Shown one piece after another: positions 50,130 through 59,693 of a stretch of DNA of 64,000 nucleotides. Source of the DNA: DASRHD01 sp035485575 (lineage in GTDB: Bacteria; Verrucomicrobiota; Verrucomicrobiia; Opitutales; Opitutaceae); contig DATHNW010000023.1 of assembly GCA_035485575.1 (NCBI GenBank), positions 47,006-111,005 on the forward strand, given 5' to 3'. The notes below the pieces were generated by a model that worked only from the letters and a program-made list of their open reading frames with translations, was not told the DNA's origin and made no database searches. Position 1 is the first letter of the stretch; every line of letters begins with the position of its first letter. A program made the position numbers and the translations under genes.

Positions 50130-52661
50130 ATGAAAACTCCCTTCCTCCAGCTTAAATCAGAATCGTCCCACGCCCGCACAGGGCTTTGTCAGTCCAGCCC
50201 GACTTTGTCGATTACCAGTCGCAGATCACATCGCCTTGGCATCTGGGCCGGGACCGCGGTTGCCTTGGCCGGATTAATTCTCTCCGCGCCCGTCGCCAAG
50301 GCCGCCGCCAATGGCCTCGGCCAAACCCCTGTGATGGGCTGGAACAGTTGGATGGTCTATGGCAAAAGCTATACCCAGGCGAAGGTTCAGTCACAGGCTG
50401 ATGCCATGGTTGCACAAGTTCCTGGGCTGCCCACTGGCACGACCCTGCAATCCCTTGGCTACAATTATATCTGCATGGACTCCGGATGGCGCGACGAAAC
50501 CGGCGTGGATGGAAACGGTTTCGCCAAGGCGGATACGACCAAATTCCCCAATGGCGTGCCGGCCATCGCAACCTACGTTCACGGCAAGGGGCTCAAACTG
50601 GGCATTTATTTGACGCCGGGCATGCTCAAGGCCGCCTACGACGGCAATTATCCGATCGCCGGAACTCCCTACACCACCCAGCAAATCGTGGTCACGCCCT
50701 TGACCAACGGAAACACCGAGAATTCTACCGGAGCCTCCTATTCTTATCAGATCGATTTCACCAAGCCCGGCGCAACCCAATGGATCCAGAATTATGCGAA
50801 TATGCTGGCGTCATGGGGCGTCGATTACGTCATGTGGGATTTTGTCGGGCCTGGCGGAGGCAACATTCCGGCGGACGACCGGACCAACATGCAGCAATGG
50901 CTGACCGCCACCCAGGCCACGCCCGCGGGCAGCCGGCCCATCTGGATCAAGTTATCGAACTCCTTGAGCTTCGCGAATGCGAGCACTTGGGAGACGGTCG
51001 CAAACTCCTGGCGCATCGACGACGATGTCCACGGCACGTGGGCGGATATTTCAAATCGCATGGCCGACTCCCCGCAATGGGCTCCTTTCGAGGGGCCGGG
51101 CGGCTGGGGCGACATGGACTCGTTGCTCGTGGGAACCGCCAACTTCTATGCCTCCGCCGATGAGCGCAAAAGCGCGGCGACATTGTGGGCGATTTGTTGT
51201 TCACCCTTCATCATTGGCCAGGATTTGACCGCGCTGAATTCCGGGGACATTCCCCTGATCACAAACCCGGAAGTCATCGCGGTCGATCAGGCCGGTCACG
51301 TCGCCATCCCCGGTCAGACCGCCGGAGTCTGGCGGGTGAAAAACCCCGATGGATCATATACCGTCGCCATTTTCAACACCGGCAGCAGCAGCGCGACCAT
51401 CAGCTGCAATTTCTCCAACGACCTCGGCTTCACCGGCTCGGCCACCGTGCGCGATCTTTGGAGCCGGACCGACCTGGGGACCTTCAGCAACAGCTTCAGC
51501 AGCGGCAGCCTTAATTCGCACGGTTGCCGGCTGCTCAAAGTGACCGGCACCTCAGGCGGCGGCACGACCCTCAACTTCGAAGCCGAAAGCCTCACTTACA
51601 CGCCGAGCGGCGCAACGGCTTCGGTGCAGACTGACGTCAACTCCAGCGGAGGCAAGTGGGTGCAGTTGTCCGCCACCGCCACCGGCCAGTATATCAACTA
51701 CAGCCTGCCCAGTGTGGCCGCCGGCACCTATCAGGTACAGATGGAGTACAAGGGCAACAACACCCGTGGCACCCTGCAACTCTCTGTCGATGGCACCAAC
51801 CTCGGCAGCACGCTCGACCAGTATTCCGCTGCCCAGACCTACCCGACGACCACCTTTGGCAATGTGACCTTCGGCTCGACCGGCACGCATACCATCCGGC
51901 TGACCGTGACGGGCAAGAACGCCTCCTCGACCGGTTACGGCCTCTCGGCGGACAAGTTCGTCCTTGTCGCGCAATCCGGCGGCGGCCAAGTGGCGGCTCC
52001 GACCTTCAGCCCTGCCGGTGGTACTTATACCAGCTCGCAGACAGTGACGATCACCAGCTCCACCAGCGGCGCCTCGATCCGCTACACGACCGACGGCAGC
52101 ACGCCCTCCGAAACCGCGGGCACGATTTATTCCAGCCCCGTGAGCGTCGCCACCACGACCACGCTTAAGGCCATTGCTTATAAGAGCGGCATGACCGACA
52201 GCACGGTCGCCAGCGCCGCCTACACCATCAACTCTGGCGGCGGTGGCACGACGGTCTCCTTTGAAGCAGAAAACCTGACCTACACACCGACCGGTGCGAC
52301 CGCCTCGGTCCAGACCGACGTCAACTCCAGTGGCGGCAAGTGGATCGTGCTGTCCGCCACCGCCACCGGCCAGTCCATCAGCTACGCCATCCCCAGTGTG
52401 GCCGCCGGCACCTACCAGGTGCAAATGGAGGACAAGGGCAACAACACCCGCGGCATCCTTCAACTTGCCGTCGACGGCACCAACCTGGGCAGCACCCTCG
52501 ATCAGTATTCGGCCGCGCAGACCTACCCGACGACCACGTTCGGCACCGTGACCTTCAGCTCGGCCGGGACGCACACCATCAAGCTGACCGTGACAGGCAA
52601 AAACGCCTCCTCGAGCGGCTACGGCCTCTCGGCGGACAAGTTCACCTTCGTCGCGCAATAA
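50130..52661 (+). CDS. Secreted GH27 alpha-galactosidase with duplicated binding modules
   Basis: 843 residues, long signal region (first ~60). GH27 catalytic part ~63-375: TPVMGWNSWMVYGKSY, YICMDSGWRD, VDYVMWDFVGPGG (candidate nucleophile Asp) and WRIDDDVHGTW (candidate acid/base Asp), GGWGDMDSLLVG, then a C-terminal beta-sandwich to ~470. Residues ~478-617 and ~706-843 are two closely related beta-sandwich carbohydrate-binding-like modules (SVQTDVNSSGGKW, TYQVQME.KGNNTRG, TGKNASS.GYGLSADKF). Between them ~620-703 is a chitobiase C-terminal-like (CHB_HEX_C) domain. It removes terminal alpha-galactose from oligo- or polysaccharides outside the cytoplasm. AT-rich control region upstream. Confidence 0.9.
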   Translation: MKTPFLQLKSESSHARTGLCQSSPTLSITSRRSHRLGIWAGTAVALAGLILSAPVAKAAANGLGQTPVMGWNSWMVYGKSYTQAKVQSQADAMVAQVPGLPTGTTLQSLGYNYICMDSGWRDETGVDGNGFAKADTTKFPNGVPAIATYVHGKGLKLGIYLTPGMLKAAYDGNYPIAGTPYTTQQIVVTPLTNGNTENSTGASYSYQIDFTKPGATQWIQNYANMLASWGVDYVMWDFVGPGGGNIPADDRTNMQQWLTATQATPAGSRPIWIKLSNSLSFANASTWETVANSWRIDDDVHGTWADISNRMADSPQWAPFEGPGGWGDMDSLLVGTANFYASADERKSAATLWAICCSPFIIGQDLTALNSGDIPLITNPEVIAVDQAGHVAIPGQTAGVWRVKNPDGSYTVAIFNTGSSSATISCNFSNDLGFTGSATVRDLWSRTDLGTFSNSFSSGSLNSHGCRLLKVTGTSGGGTTLNFEAESLTYTPSGATASVQTDVNSSGGKWVQLSATATGQYINYSLPSVAAGTYQVQMEYKGNNTRGTLQLSVDGTNLGSTLDQYSAAQTYPTTTFGNVTFGSTGTHTIRLTVTGKNASSTGYGLSADKFVLVAQSGGGQVAAPTFSPAGGTYTSSQTVTITSSTSGASIRYTTDGSTPSETAGTIYSSPVSVATTTTLKAIAYKSGMTDSTVASAAYTINSGGGGTTVSFEAENLTYTPTGATASVQTDVNSSGGKWIVLSATATGQSISYAIPSVAAGTYQVQMEDKGNNTRGILQLAVDGTNLGSTLDQYSAAQTYPTTTFGTVTFSSAGTHTIKLTVTGKNASSSGYGLSADKFTFVAQ
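51567..52658 (+). repeat. Duplicated ~410-bp module inside the alpha-galactosidase gene
   Basis: Direct repeats 51567-51973 and 52250-52658 are closely similar at DNA and protein level (by eye roughly 85% protein identity), separated by the CHB_HEX_C-like segment. The similarity suggests recent internal duplication or gene conversion, and makes the region a recombination or assembly risk. Confidence 0.8.
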
Positions 52662-52685
52662 CTGCTTGCCGGACAGCGTTCCCCA

Positions 52686-52713
52686 CCCGCCCGCGTCACC
52701 CCACGCGGGCGGG
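52686..52713. terminator. Bidirectional terminator-like hairpin between convergent genes
   Basis: CCCGCCCGCGT (52686-52696) and ACGCGGGCGGG (52703-52713) form a perfect 11-bp stem with a 6-base loop. T-tracts are short. It overlaps the stop region of the DMT gene. Confidence 0.45.
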
Positions 52714-53679
52714 TTCCGGCGCCGGCGGCTTGAGTTGTAGGATGACGTTGGCCGCGGTGATAAGCCCGCCACCAAGCAGCAAGCCGGCCCCCGCGATCTC
52801 GTTGGGATAATCCAAACCGCCCCAGCCCGAAAACCATGCGGGCAGAAACAACGCCATGAGCGAGGCAAACACCGGTTCGATGCAGTAGATCAATCCGGCC
52901 TCGGTCGCAGTGATTTTCGGCTGCCAGGCGTTCATGATGATGAATGCGCCGAGCGTGCAGAAAAGCGTGAGCACGAGCGTGCAACCGGTCCACGCGCCCG
53001 AACCCCAAGGCACGAGCAATTCGGCCGGCCGCGCCGCCACGGCCAGGGCCAGCGTCGTGAAAAGCGCGGCCTCGACGACAAACATCACTGCCGTCACCGG
53101 CAGCGCGCGGTTGGACGCGAACTCCTTCCGCTCGAGCCACAGGATCTGCCCCATGAAAAAGACCGAACTGAGCAGCGTCTCCGCCTCGCCGCGCCCGAGC
53201 CGCAGGTCCCGCCAGTCGAGCCGCGCGAGCACGGCCACGCCCGCCAGCACCAGCACGGCGCTCAACCATACGCGCGGGCCCGGGTTGCGCCACCACCGCA
53301 ACGCGAGCCAGACGGGAATCATGATGGCGTAAAACTGCGTGAGAAACGCCGAGGTCGAGGCCGCGATGAATTGCAGCCCGTCGATTTGAAACAGCAGGCC
53401 CGCGGCGGAAAACAGCCCGATGCCCAGGCCCTGCCGCCACTCCGCACGTGTGAGCGAGCGCAGCGCGCGAAAATTCAGCGCCACGAGCACCAGCGCCCCC
53501 AGGGCAAAGCGCGGCCAGAGCGTCTGCGCCGTGATGAACCAGTTGCCGCTCGCCGGCAGCAGCCGCGCGTGCGTAAGCGCGATGGCCTTGATGAGCGGAA
53601 AGCTCAGCCCCCAGAAGGCGGTGGCGGAGACCAGCAGGAGGACGGCCTTCGTGCGCTGGGGATGCGGCGTTGCGTGCAT
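52696..53679 (-). CDS. DMT-superfamily (EamA) transporter
   Basis: 327 residues from ATG 53679; 53703 is possible. Ten helices in two EamA halves: VSATAFWGLSFPLIKAIALT opens the first and LSSVFFMGQILWLERKEFAS the second. GLIYCIEPVFASLMALFLPA is the typical closing EamA motif. Probably a metabolite or amino-acid exporter. No substrate-specific neighbour. Confidence 0.9.
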   Translation of the reverse strand: MHATPHPQRTKAVLLLVSATAFWGLSFPLIKAIALTHARLLPASGNWFITAQTLWPRFALGALVLVALNFRALRSLTRAEWRQGLGIGLFSAAGLLFQIDGLQFIAASTSAFLTQFYAIMIPVWLALRWWRNPGPRVWLSAVLVLAGVAVLARLDWRDLRLGRGEAETLLSSVFFMGQILWLERKEFASNRALPVTAVMFVVEAALFTTLALAVAARPAELLVPWGSGAWTGCTLVLTLFCTLGAFIIMNAWQPKITATEAGLIYCIEPVFASLMALFLPAWFSGWGGLDYPNEIAGAGLLLGGGLITAANVILQLKPPAPEPARVG

Positions 53680-53803
53680 GGAAGGAGGCGCAGCGTAGAC
53701 CACGGATCCCGCTGTCCAAGCGAAAAGCCCGGCACAGGGTTTTCATGCGAATTTTTGCGCGGGCTCGACATCGCCCCGCCCCCCCGCCAGAAAAAAATCC
53801 CGC

Positions 53804-55297
53804 ATGGCCCGGAAAATCGCGACCCCCCGCCTCACAAAAAAAGACTACGAGGCGCGCCTGCCCCGTTTGCGCGAACAGCTCGTGCAACTGCAGGTCACAT
53901 TGAAGGACGCCCCGTTTCCCGTGCTGCTCGTCATCGCCGGCGTCGAGGGCGCAGGCCGCGGGGATCTCATCAACACGCTTAACGGCTGGCTCGATCCGCG
54001 CGGCGTCGAGACCTTTTCCTTCCATCCCCCCACCGACGAGGAACGCGAGCGCCCGCTCATGTGGCGCTTCTGGCGCAGCCTGCCGCAGCGCGGCCGCATG
54101 GGCATCTACGCCGGCTCGTGGTACACCGAGACATTGCGTGAGACCGCCCGCGACTCCAAGGTTCCGGTCAAGCTTGACCATGAGCTGCACCGCATCCGCC
54201 AGTTCGAACGGCTGCTCGCCGACGACGGCGCGCTGATCCTCAAGGTCTGGCTGCATCTTTCCAAGGCCGCGCAACGCAAGCGCCTGCGCGATCTCACCGA
54301 CGATGAGCGCACCGCGTGGCGGGTCACGCCCGACGACTGGCGCCATCACCGCCTCTACGACCAGCTCGCGCGCACCTCCGGGCGCATCCTCCGCGCCACT
54401 CACCAGCCGGCCGCCCCCTGGTTCACGGTCGAGGCCGGGGATGAACGCGGCCGCGACATCGCGGTGGCCGATCTTTTGCTCGCGCGCTTTCGCGACCACG
54501 CGCGCCGCGTGAAGAAAATCTTCGCCCGGGGCACCCGACCCGGCCGCGCGGCGACCACCCCGCTCCGCCCCTCCGGCTTGCGGCAATTGCTCGCGCTGCC
54601 GCTCGATCAGGAACTCTCCGCCGCGGACTACGAGGAAAAGCGCGACAAGTGGCTCGGCCGCCTGAGCTACGCCGTGCGCGCGGCCGCGACCCGGCGCCGT
54701 TCGGTCATTTTCATTTTCGAAGGCTGGGATGCGGCTGGCAAGGGCGGCGCCATCCGCCGCCTTACCAGCGCCATCGACGCCCGCGACTACCGTGTCATTC
54801 CCGTCGCCAAGCCAACCGACGAGGAGAAGGCGCACCATTACCTCTGGCGCTTCTGGCGGCATGTGCCGCGCGCCGGCATGGTGACCATTTACGACCGCTC
54901 ATGGTATGGCCGCGTGCTGGTGGAGCGGCTCGAGGGTTTTTGCCGCGAGGCCGAGTGGCGCCGCGCATTTGCTGAAATCAACGATTTCGAGGAACAGCTG
55001 GCCGAGCGCGGCCTCATCGTCGTGAAGCTCTGGATGCACATCAGCAAGGACGAGCAGCTCCGCCGCTTCCGCGAGCGGGAGGACACCGCTTACAAGCGCC
55101 ATAAGATCAACGACGAGGACTGGCGCAACCGGCGGAAATGGCACGCTTATGAGGTGGCCGTGGGGGACATGCTCGCCTTGACGGACAAGTCCTTTGCTCC
55201 GTGGAACCTAATCCCGGCCAACAACAAGCGTCACGCCCGCCTGCAGATTTTAAAGGTCGCCTGCCGGCAGATCGAGACCGCGCTGACCGGCGAGTGA
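53804..55297 (+). CDS. pap: Polyphosphate:AMP phosphotransferase (two-domain PPK2)
   Basis: 497 residues with two PPK2 domains. N-terminal: VLLVIAGVEGAGRGDLINTL, WLDPRGVETFSFHPPTDEER, PLMWRFWRSLPQRGRMGIYA. C-terminal: SVIFIFEGWDAAGKGGAIRR (intact Walker A), DARDYRVIPVAKPTDEEKAH, HYLWRFWRHVPRAGMVTIYD, RSWYGRVLVERLEGF. Tandem PPK2 is the Pap architecture that uses polyphosphate to make ADP from AMP. In the N-terminal half the Walker Lys is Arg, so the C-terminal half is probably the catalytic one. Confidence 0.9.
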   Translation: MARKIATPRLTKKDYEARLPRLREQLVQLQVTLKDAPFPVLLVIAGVEGAGRGDLINTLNGWLDPRGVETFSFHPPTDEERERPLMWRFWRSLPQRGRMGIYAGSWYTETLRETARDSKVPVKLDHELHRIRQFERLLADDGALILKVWLHLSKAAQRKRLRDLTDDERTAWRVTPDDWRHHRLYDQLARTSGRILRATHQPAAPWFTVEAGDERGRDIAVADLLLARFRDHARRVKKIFARGTRPGRAATTPLRPSGLRQLLALPLDQELSAADYEEKRDKWLGRLSYAVRAAATRRRSVIFIFEGWDAAGKGGAIRRLTSAIDARDYRVIPVAKPTDEEKAHHYLWRFWRHVPRAGMVTIYDRSWYGRVLVERLEGFCREAEWRRAFAEINDFEEQLAERGLIVVKLWMHISKDEQLRRFREREDTAYKRHKINDEDWRNRRKWHAYEVAVGDMLALTDKSFAPWNLIPANNKRHARLQILKVACRQIETALTGE

Positions 55298-55322
55298 GGC
55301 GTCTCTCGCGAGATTTCCCTGC

Positions 55323-55360
55323 AAAAACAAAAACGCCGCCGCGGGTTTCCCCGGGCGGCG
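55323..55360 (-). terminator. Intrinsic terminator of the SWIB gene
   Basis: GC-rich stem (55334-55340 with 55354-55360, extended by 55342-55345 with 55350-55353). On the minus strand it is followed by TTTTTGTTTTTG (55333-55323). Confidence 0.85.
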
Positions 55361-55378
55361 CCTTCGGTTAAAAAGTGA

Positions 55379-55651
55379 TTATTTGCCGACGTGGCCGGAC
55401 ACGAGCTTGGTCATCTCGAACATCGAGACCTTGCTCTTGCCGTTGAAGACGGCCTTGAGCTTGTCATCGGCGTTGATCTGGGTCCGCTTCGTCTTGTCCT
55501 GAAGATCGTGCTTCTTGATATACACCCAGAGCTTCTTGGTAAGCTCCGTGCGGGGGAGAGGCGCCGAGCCAACGACGGCGGCGAGAGTGGCGTCCGGGGT
55601 GACCGGGGCCATGAATTTAGCATTCGGTTTCCGAGCTGATTTTTTAGCCAT
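55379..55651 (-). CDS. SWIB/MDM2-domain mini-protein
   Basis: 90 residues. After a basic N-terminus (KKSARKPNAKFMAPVTPDAT) comes a complete SWIB domain: LAAVVGSAPLPRTELTKKLW, VYIKKHDLQDKTKRTQINAD, DKLKAVFNGKSKVSMFEMTK. SWIB is rare in bacteria and typical of Chlamydiae and Verrucomicrobia, sometimes fused to topoisomerase. It is probably a chromatin-associated protein. Its terminator lies at 55323-55360. Confidence 0.95.
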   Translation of the reverse strand: MAKKSARKPNAKFMAPVTPDATLAAVVGSAPLPRTELTKKLWVYIKKHDLQDKTKRTQINADDKLKAVFNGKSKVSMFEMTKLVSGHVGK

Positions 55652-55777
55652 GGTGAGTTTTTGTTTAGGGCGCTTTCCTCTGAAAGCAACGCTTTTCTAG
55701 AGGGAAAACTTGGTTCCTGCTTAGAAGAAAACCGCGCAGCGTCGAGGGAAAAATCGCGACTTGCGAAAGTCGCGATC

Positions 55778-57670
55778 TCACGCGCGGTCGTCGACCTGCA
55801 CAAACTGGCGGTAAAGCGCGGCATAATGGCCGCCCTGTGCGAGCAGCTCCACGTGCGTGCCGCGCTCGATGATGCGGCCCTGGTCGAGCACCAGCACGAG
55901 GTCCGCATGCCGGATGGTCGAGAGCCGGTGTGCGACGACGAAGCTGGTGCGGCCGCGCAGCAGCGTGAGCAGCGCATGCTGCAGACGCGCCTCGGTGAGC
56001 GCATCGATGGAGCTCGTCGCCTCGTCGAGGATGAAGATGCGCGGATCCGCCAGCAGCGCGCGGGTGAAACAGATGAGCTGGCGCTGGCCGACCGAAAGCC
56101 CCGCGCCCTTTTCGCCAACCTCCGTATGCAGGCCGCGCGGCAGCACCTCGAGCAGGTCGAGGCAGTCGAGGCTGCGCGCGGCCGCGCGCACCTCCTCCTC
56201 GGTCGCCTCCGGTTTGCTCAGGCGGATGTTGTCGAGAACGGTGCCGGTGAAGAGAAAGTTCTGCTGCTGCACCATGCCCATCTGCCGGTGCAGGGAGTGG
56301 CTGGTGATGGCGCGGATCTCGCGTCCATCGATGAGCACCTCGCCCCGCCCGGGCAGGTAAAATTTCGCGGCCAGGTTGATGATGGAGCTCTTGCCGCTGC
56401 CGGTGTGGCCGACCAGCGCGACGGTCTGGCCGGGCTCGGCGGCGAAGTTGACGTCGTTCAGCACGAGCTTCGCCGGGTCATAGCCGAAGCAGACGTGGCG
56501 AAACTCGACCCGCGCACCCGCCGGGGCGCGCGCGGCGCGCGGATCGGGCAGCGGCTCCGCCCGCGGATCATCCTCCCAGTCGGGCTTCAGGTCGACGAGG
56601 CGGAAGACGCGCTCGGCGCCGGCCATGGCGATGAGTGCCTGGTTGTACTGGATGCCGAGGTTCTGGATGGGCGCAAAGAACTGGTTCGCCATCATGAAAA
56701 ACAAGATCAGGTCGGAAACCTGCATGTACCCATGCATCGTGCGCCAGCCGCCGAGCAGGAGCAGGATGGCGATGAAAAACTGGCTATTGAGCTCAAGCAG
56801 CGGCACGAGGATGGCTGAGGTGCGGGCGAGGTTGACGCTGTAGAGCGAGTGGTCGGCGAGCAGATCGCGGAAGAGTCCGGCGTTGGTCTGCTGCCGCACA
56901 AAGCCCTGGGTGACGCGGATGCCGTTGACCGATTCCGCCAGCGTCGCGGTCACGCGGCTGAAGCTCTCCTGCGAGGCGCGCGAATAGCGGCTGAGCTTCA
57001 CGCGGAAGTGGCGGTTGATCGTCCACAGCATCGGCGCCATGCCGAGGACGATAAGAAACATGACCCAGTCGCGATAGGCCATGACGGATGCGGCGAAGAG
57101 CATCTGCCCGAACTGCACGATGCTGATAAAAAACGAATCCTGAATGCCCACGCGCAGCGCCTCGATGTCGGAGGTCACGCGGCTGATGATGCTGCCGATC
57201 TTCGTGCGGTGGAAAAACGCCATCGGCATGCGCTGCATGGCGGCAAAGACATCGCTGCGCAGGACGGTGACGACCGTCTCGCCCACTTCGAGCGCGAGCC
57301 GCTGGCGGAAGTGAAAAAGCGCGTCGGTGATGAGCGCAAACACGGCGTAGCCGAGCACGGCCTGCCAGAGCAGCGAGAGGTCGCGCTGCGCTGGCGGCTC
57401 ATGCGTGAAGGCCGCGATCAGGTCACCGATGACGAGGCTCGAGACCCACACCAGGCCGGGCAGCTGGGCCGAGCGCAGGATGGTGAGCAGGATGAGCCAG
57501 TTGCGCTTCACCGCGATGGAACGCGTGTAACCGAAGAGGCGGCGGACGAGGCCCCAGTCCAGGGGCTTGAGCAGTTCGTCATCATCGTCATCGGGCAGCC
57601 GGTGCACGAGCATGAGCGGCCGGCCACCGGCCGGCGCGGAGGGATTCGGATTGGTCAGGTTGGGATTCAT
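55778..57670 (-). CDS. ABC exporter half-transporter, second of a heterodimer
   Basis: 630 residues: six-helix domain then NBD. Walker A GHTGSGKSSIINLAAKF, signature GLSVGQRQLICFTRALLADP (usual LSGGQ is LSVGQ), Walker B IFILDEATSSID with the catalytic Glu, H-loop VAHRLSTIRHAD. Its ATG overlaps the stop of the partner gene (ATGA, 57670-57667). With the partner it should form one composite ATP site with canonical and one with altered residues. Confidence 0.94.
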   Translation of the reverse strand: MNPNLTNPNPSAPAGGRPLMLVHRLPDDDDDELLKPLDWGLVRRLFGYTRSIAVKRNWLILLTILRSAQLPGLVWVSSLVIGDLIAAFTHEPPAQRDLSLLWQAVLGYAVFALITDALFHFRQRLALEVGETVVTVLRSDVFAAMQRMPMAFFHRTKIGSIISRVTSDIEALRVGIQDSFFISIVQFGQMLFAASVMAYRDWVMFLIVLGMAPMLWTINRHFRVKLSRYSRASQESFSRVTATLAESVNGIRVTQGFVRQQTNAGLFRDLLADHSLYSVNLARTSAILVPLLELNSQFFIAILLLLGGWRTMHGYMQVSDLILFFMMANQFFAPIQNLGIQYNQALIAMAGAERVFRLVDLKPDWEDDPRAEPLPDPRAARAPAGARVEFRHVCFGYDPAKLVLNDVNFAAEPGQTVALVGHTGSGKSSIINLAAKFYLPGRGEVLIDGREIRAITSHSLHRQMGMVQQQNFLFTGTVLDNIRLSKPEATEEEVRAAARSLDCLDLLEVLPRGLHTEVGEKGAGLSVGQRQLICFTRALLADPRIFILDEATSSIDALTEARLQHALLTLLRGRTSFVVAHRLSTIRHADLVLVLDQGRIIERGTHVELLAQGGHYAALYRQFVQVDDRA

Positions 57671-59532
57671 GCCGCGCCTTTTCTTTCCGCCTCCGCCTGC
57701 AGCTCGCGGTTGTCCACCAGCTGGAGATTGGCCACGCTGAGATAGGGGCCGGGAATTTTCATGAGCTGCGCGTGCGTGCCCTGTTGCACGATGCGGCCGC
57801 GGTCCATGACGATGACGAAATCCGCGCGGCGCAGCGTGCTCAGGCGGTGCGCGACGATGAACGTCGTGCGGCCGGCGATGGCGCGGTCGAGCGCCTCGAA
57901 GATTTCCTGCTCAGTCTCCGAATCGATGGCCGCGGTCGGGTCGTCGAGCAGCAGGATCGCCGGCTCGAGCAGCACCGCGCGCGCGATGGCCAGGCGCTGG
58001 CGCTGGCCGCCGGAGAGGCTCTGACCGCTCTCGCTGATGATGGTGTCGTAGCCCTTCGGCAGCTGCAGGATGAAGTCGTGCGCGGCGGCAATGCGCGCCG
58101 CTTTTTCAATTTGCGCCGGCGTGGCATCCGGATGGCCGAAGGCGATGTTGGCCGCAACGGTGTTGCTGAAGAGGAAGCTTTCCTGGAAGACAAGGCCGAT
58201 ATTGCGGCGCAGGTCGTCAAGATGCAGGCGGCGGGCATCGAGGCCGTCGATCAGCACGCGGCCTTCCGTGGGATCAAAAAAACGCGGGATGAGGCTCATC
58301 AGCACGCTTTTCCCCGCGCCCGTCGCGCCGAGGATGGCGACGCACTGGCCGGGCTTCACCTCGAGGTTGATGCCATGCAGGACGGGGTCGATGCCCAGGT
58401 AGGAAAAGGTCACGTTCTCGAAGCGCACCGCGCCTTCGAGCCGCGGCCGGCGGAGGGCATCGGGCGCGCTTTGCACCTCAATGGGGGCGTCGAGGATCTC
58501 GAACACGCGCCGGGCGCCGATGAGTGACTGCTGCACGCTGTTGACGATGGTCGCGACGTTGTTGACCTGTCCGGAAAATTGGTCGAGCAGGCCGGCAAAG
58601 ACGACGAGGCCGGCACCGAGCGGCAGCTGATCGTGCGCGACGAGCCAGCCGCCATAGCCGAGCAGGACGACGGTGTTGATGTGGGTGAGAAAGCCGACCG
58701 CGGGGGAAAACAGGCTCACGCGCCAGAAGATGCCCCGCTGCTGGTCGTAAACCTCCCGGTTGCTCCGCTCAAACCTCGCGCGGTCCTCGGCCTCACGGCC
58801 GAAAGCCTTGGTGACGGCGATGCCCTGGATGCTCTCGGCGAGGTTTTGCACCATGACTTCCACGAGATCGCGGTTGCGCGCATAGCGCGGCTGGATGTAA
58901 CGCGAAAACCAGGCCGCCATGACCCACAACAAAGGCGTGGTCGCGAGGCAGGCCGCCGTAAGCCCGGGCGAAAGACTGACCATGTAAACAACATAGACGG
59001 TCAGTGAAATGACCATGATGACGCTTTGCACGAGCACCTGCTCGACAAACATGCGCATCGACTGCACGTCGCCGGTCACACGCGTGATGATCGAACCGGT
59101 CGTGTTGGCGTCGAAAAACCGGAAGCTCAGCCGCTGCAGCTTGCTGTAAACCTGGTCACGCAGGTGGACCACGATTTCCTGCTGCGTGAGGCGGTTGAGG
59201 AGCAGCGTGTAACAGTAATTAAGCACCGCACGGCACGCCGCGAGGCCGAGGATCAGAGCGCCGATGAATGCGAGGACGCCGAGCACGGACCAGTTTTCGG
59301 GCAGCGCCAGCAGAAGTTTGTTCGGCGGCAGCGGGGTGTGCTCGACCTTGTGGCGGATGAAGTCGATGCCGATGCCCGTGAAGCTGAGGCCGAAAAGCCC
59401 CATCGTCAGCAGCACGAGCTGCAGACCAAACACCTGGAAACAGCGCAGGCGGTAGCGCCAGGCGAGGGCGAAAAGCCGCCGGATCAGTTCACCATTGGTG
59501 TAGTTCGCACCGGCCTGGGTGGTCGTGAGCAT
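57667..59532 (-). CDS. ABC exporter half-transporter, first of a heterodimer
   Basis: 621 residues: membrane domain (PLPPNKLLLALPENWSVLGV, RVTGDVQSMRMFVEQVLVQS) then NBD. Walker A ILGATGAGKSVLMSLIPRFF, signature SLSGGQRQRLAIARAVLLEP, Walker B ILLLDDPTAAIDSETEQEIF. The residue after Walker B is Asp where the catalytic base is normally Glu, while the signature is normal. The partner has the Glu and an altered signature. This complementary pattern is the rule in asymmetric heterodimers such as TM287/288. Lipid or drug export is likely; substrate unknown. Confidence 0.94.
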   Translation of the reverse strand: MLTTTQAGANYTNGELIRRLFALAWRYRLRCFQVFGLQLVLLTMGLFGLSFTGIGIDFIRHKVEHTPLPPNKLLLALPENWSVLGVLAFIGALILGLAACRAVLNYCYTLLLNRLTQQEIVVHLRDQVYSKLQRLSFRFFDANTTGSIITRVTGDVQSMRMFVEQVLVQSVIMVISLTVYVVYMVSLSPGLTAACLATTPLLWVMAAWFSRYIQPRYARNRDLVEVMVQNLAESIQGIAVTKAFGREAEDRARFERSNREVYDQQRGIFWRVSLFSPAVGFLTHINTVVLLGYGGWLVAHDQLPLGAGLVVFAGLLDQFSGQVNNVATIVNSVQQSLIGARRVFEILDAPIEVQSAPDALRRPRLEGAVRFENVTFSYLGIDPVLHGINLEVKPGQCVAILGATGAGKSVLMSLIPRFFDPTEGRVLIDGLDARRLHLDDLRRNIGLVFQESFLFSNTVAANIAFGHPDATPAQIEKAARIAAAHDFILQLPKGYDTIISESGQSLSGGQRQRLAIARAVLLEPAILLLDDPTAAIDSETEQEIFEALDRAIAGRTTFIVAHRLSTLRRADFVIVMDRGRIVQQGTHAQLMKIPGPYLSVANLQLVDNRELQAEAERKGAA

Positions 59533-59693
59533 CGTAAAACCGGCAGGCAGCCCCGCCGGGCACGAAAAAAGCGTGCACGTCCCCGAGGCCGGCCGGAACT
59601 CGAAACGCTATGCGCGAGCCCGGAAATTTCACGAGCTATTTTTTGCCGGCGGTGCGCCGGGATTTCCGGCGCAAATCCGCCCTCGGCCCTCGC

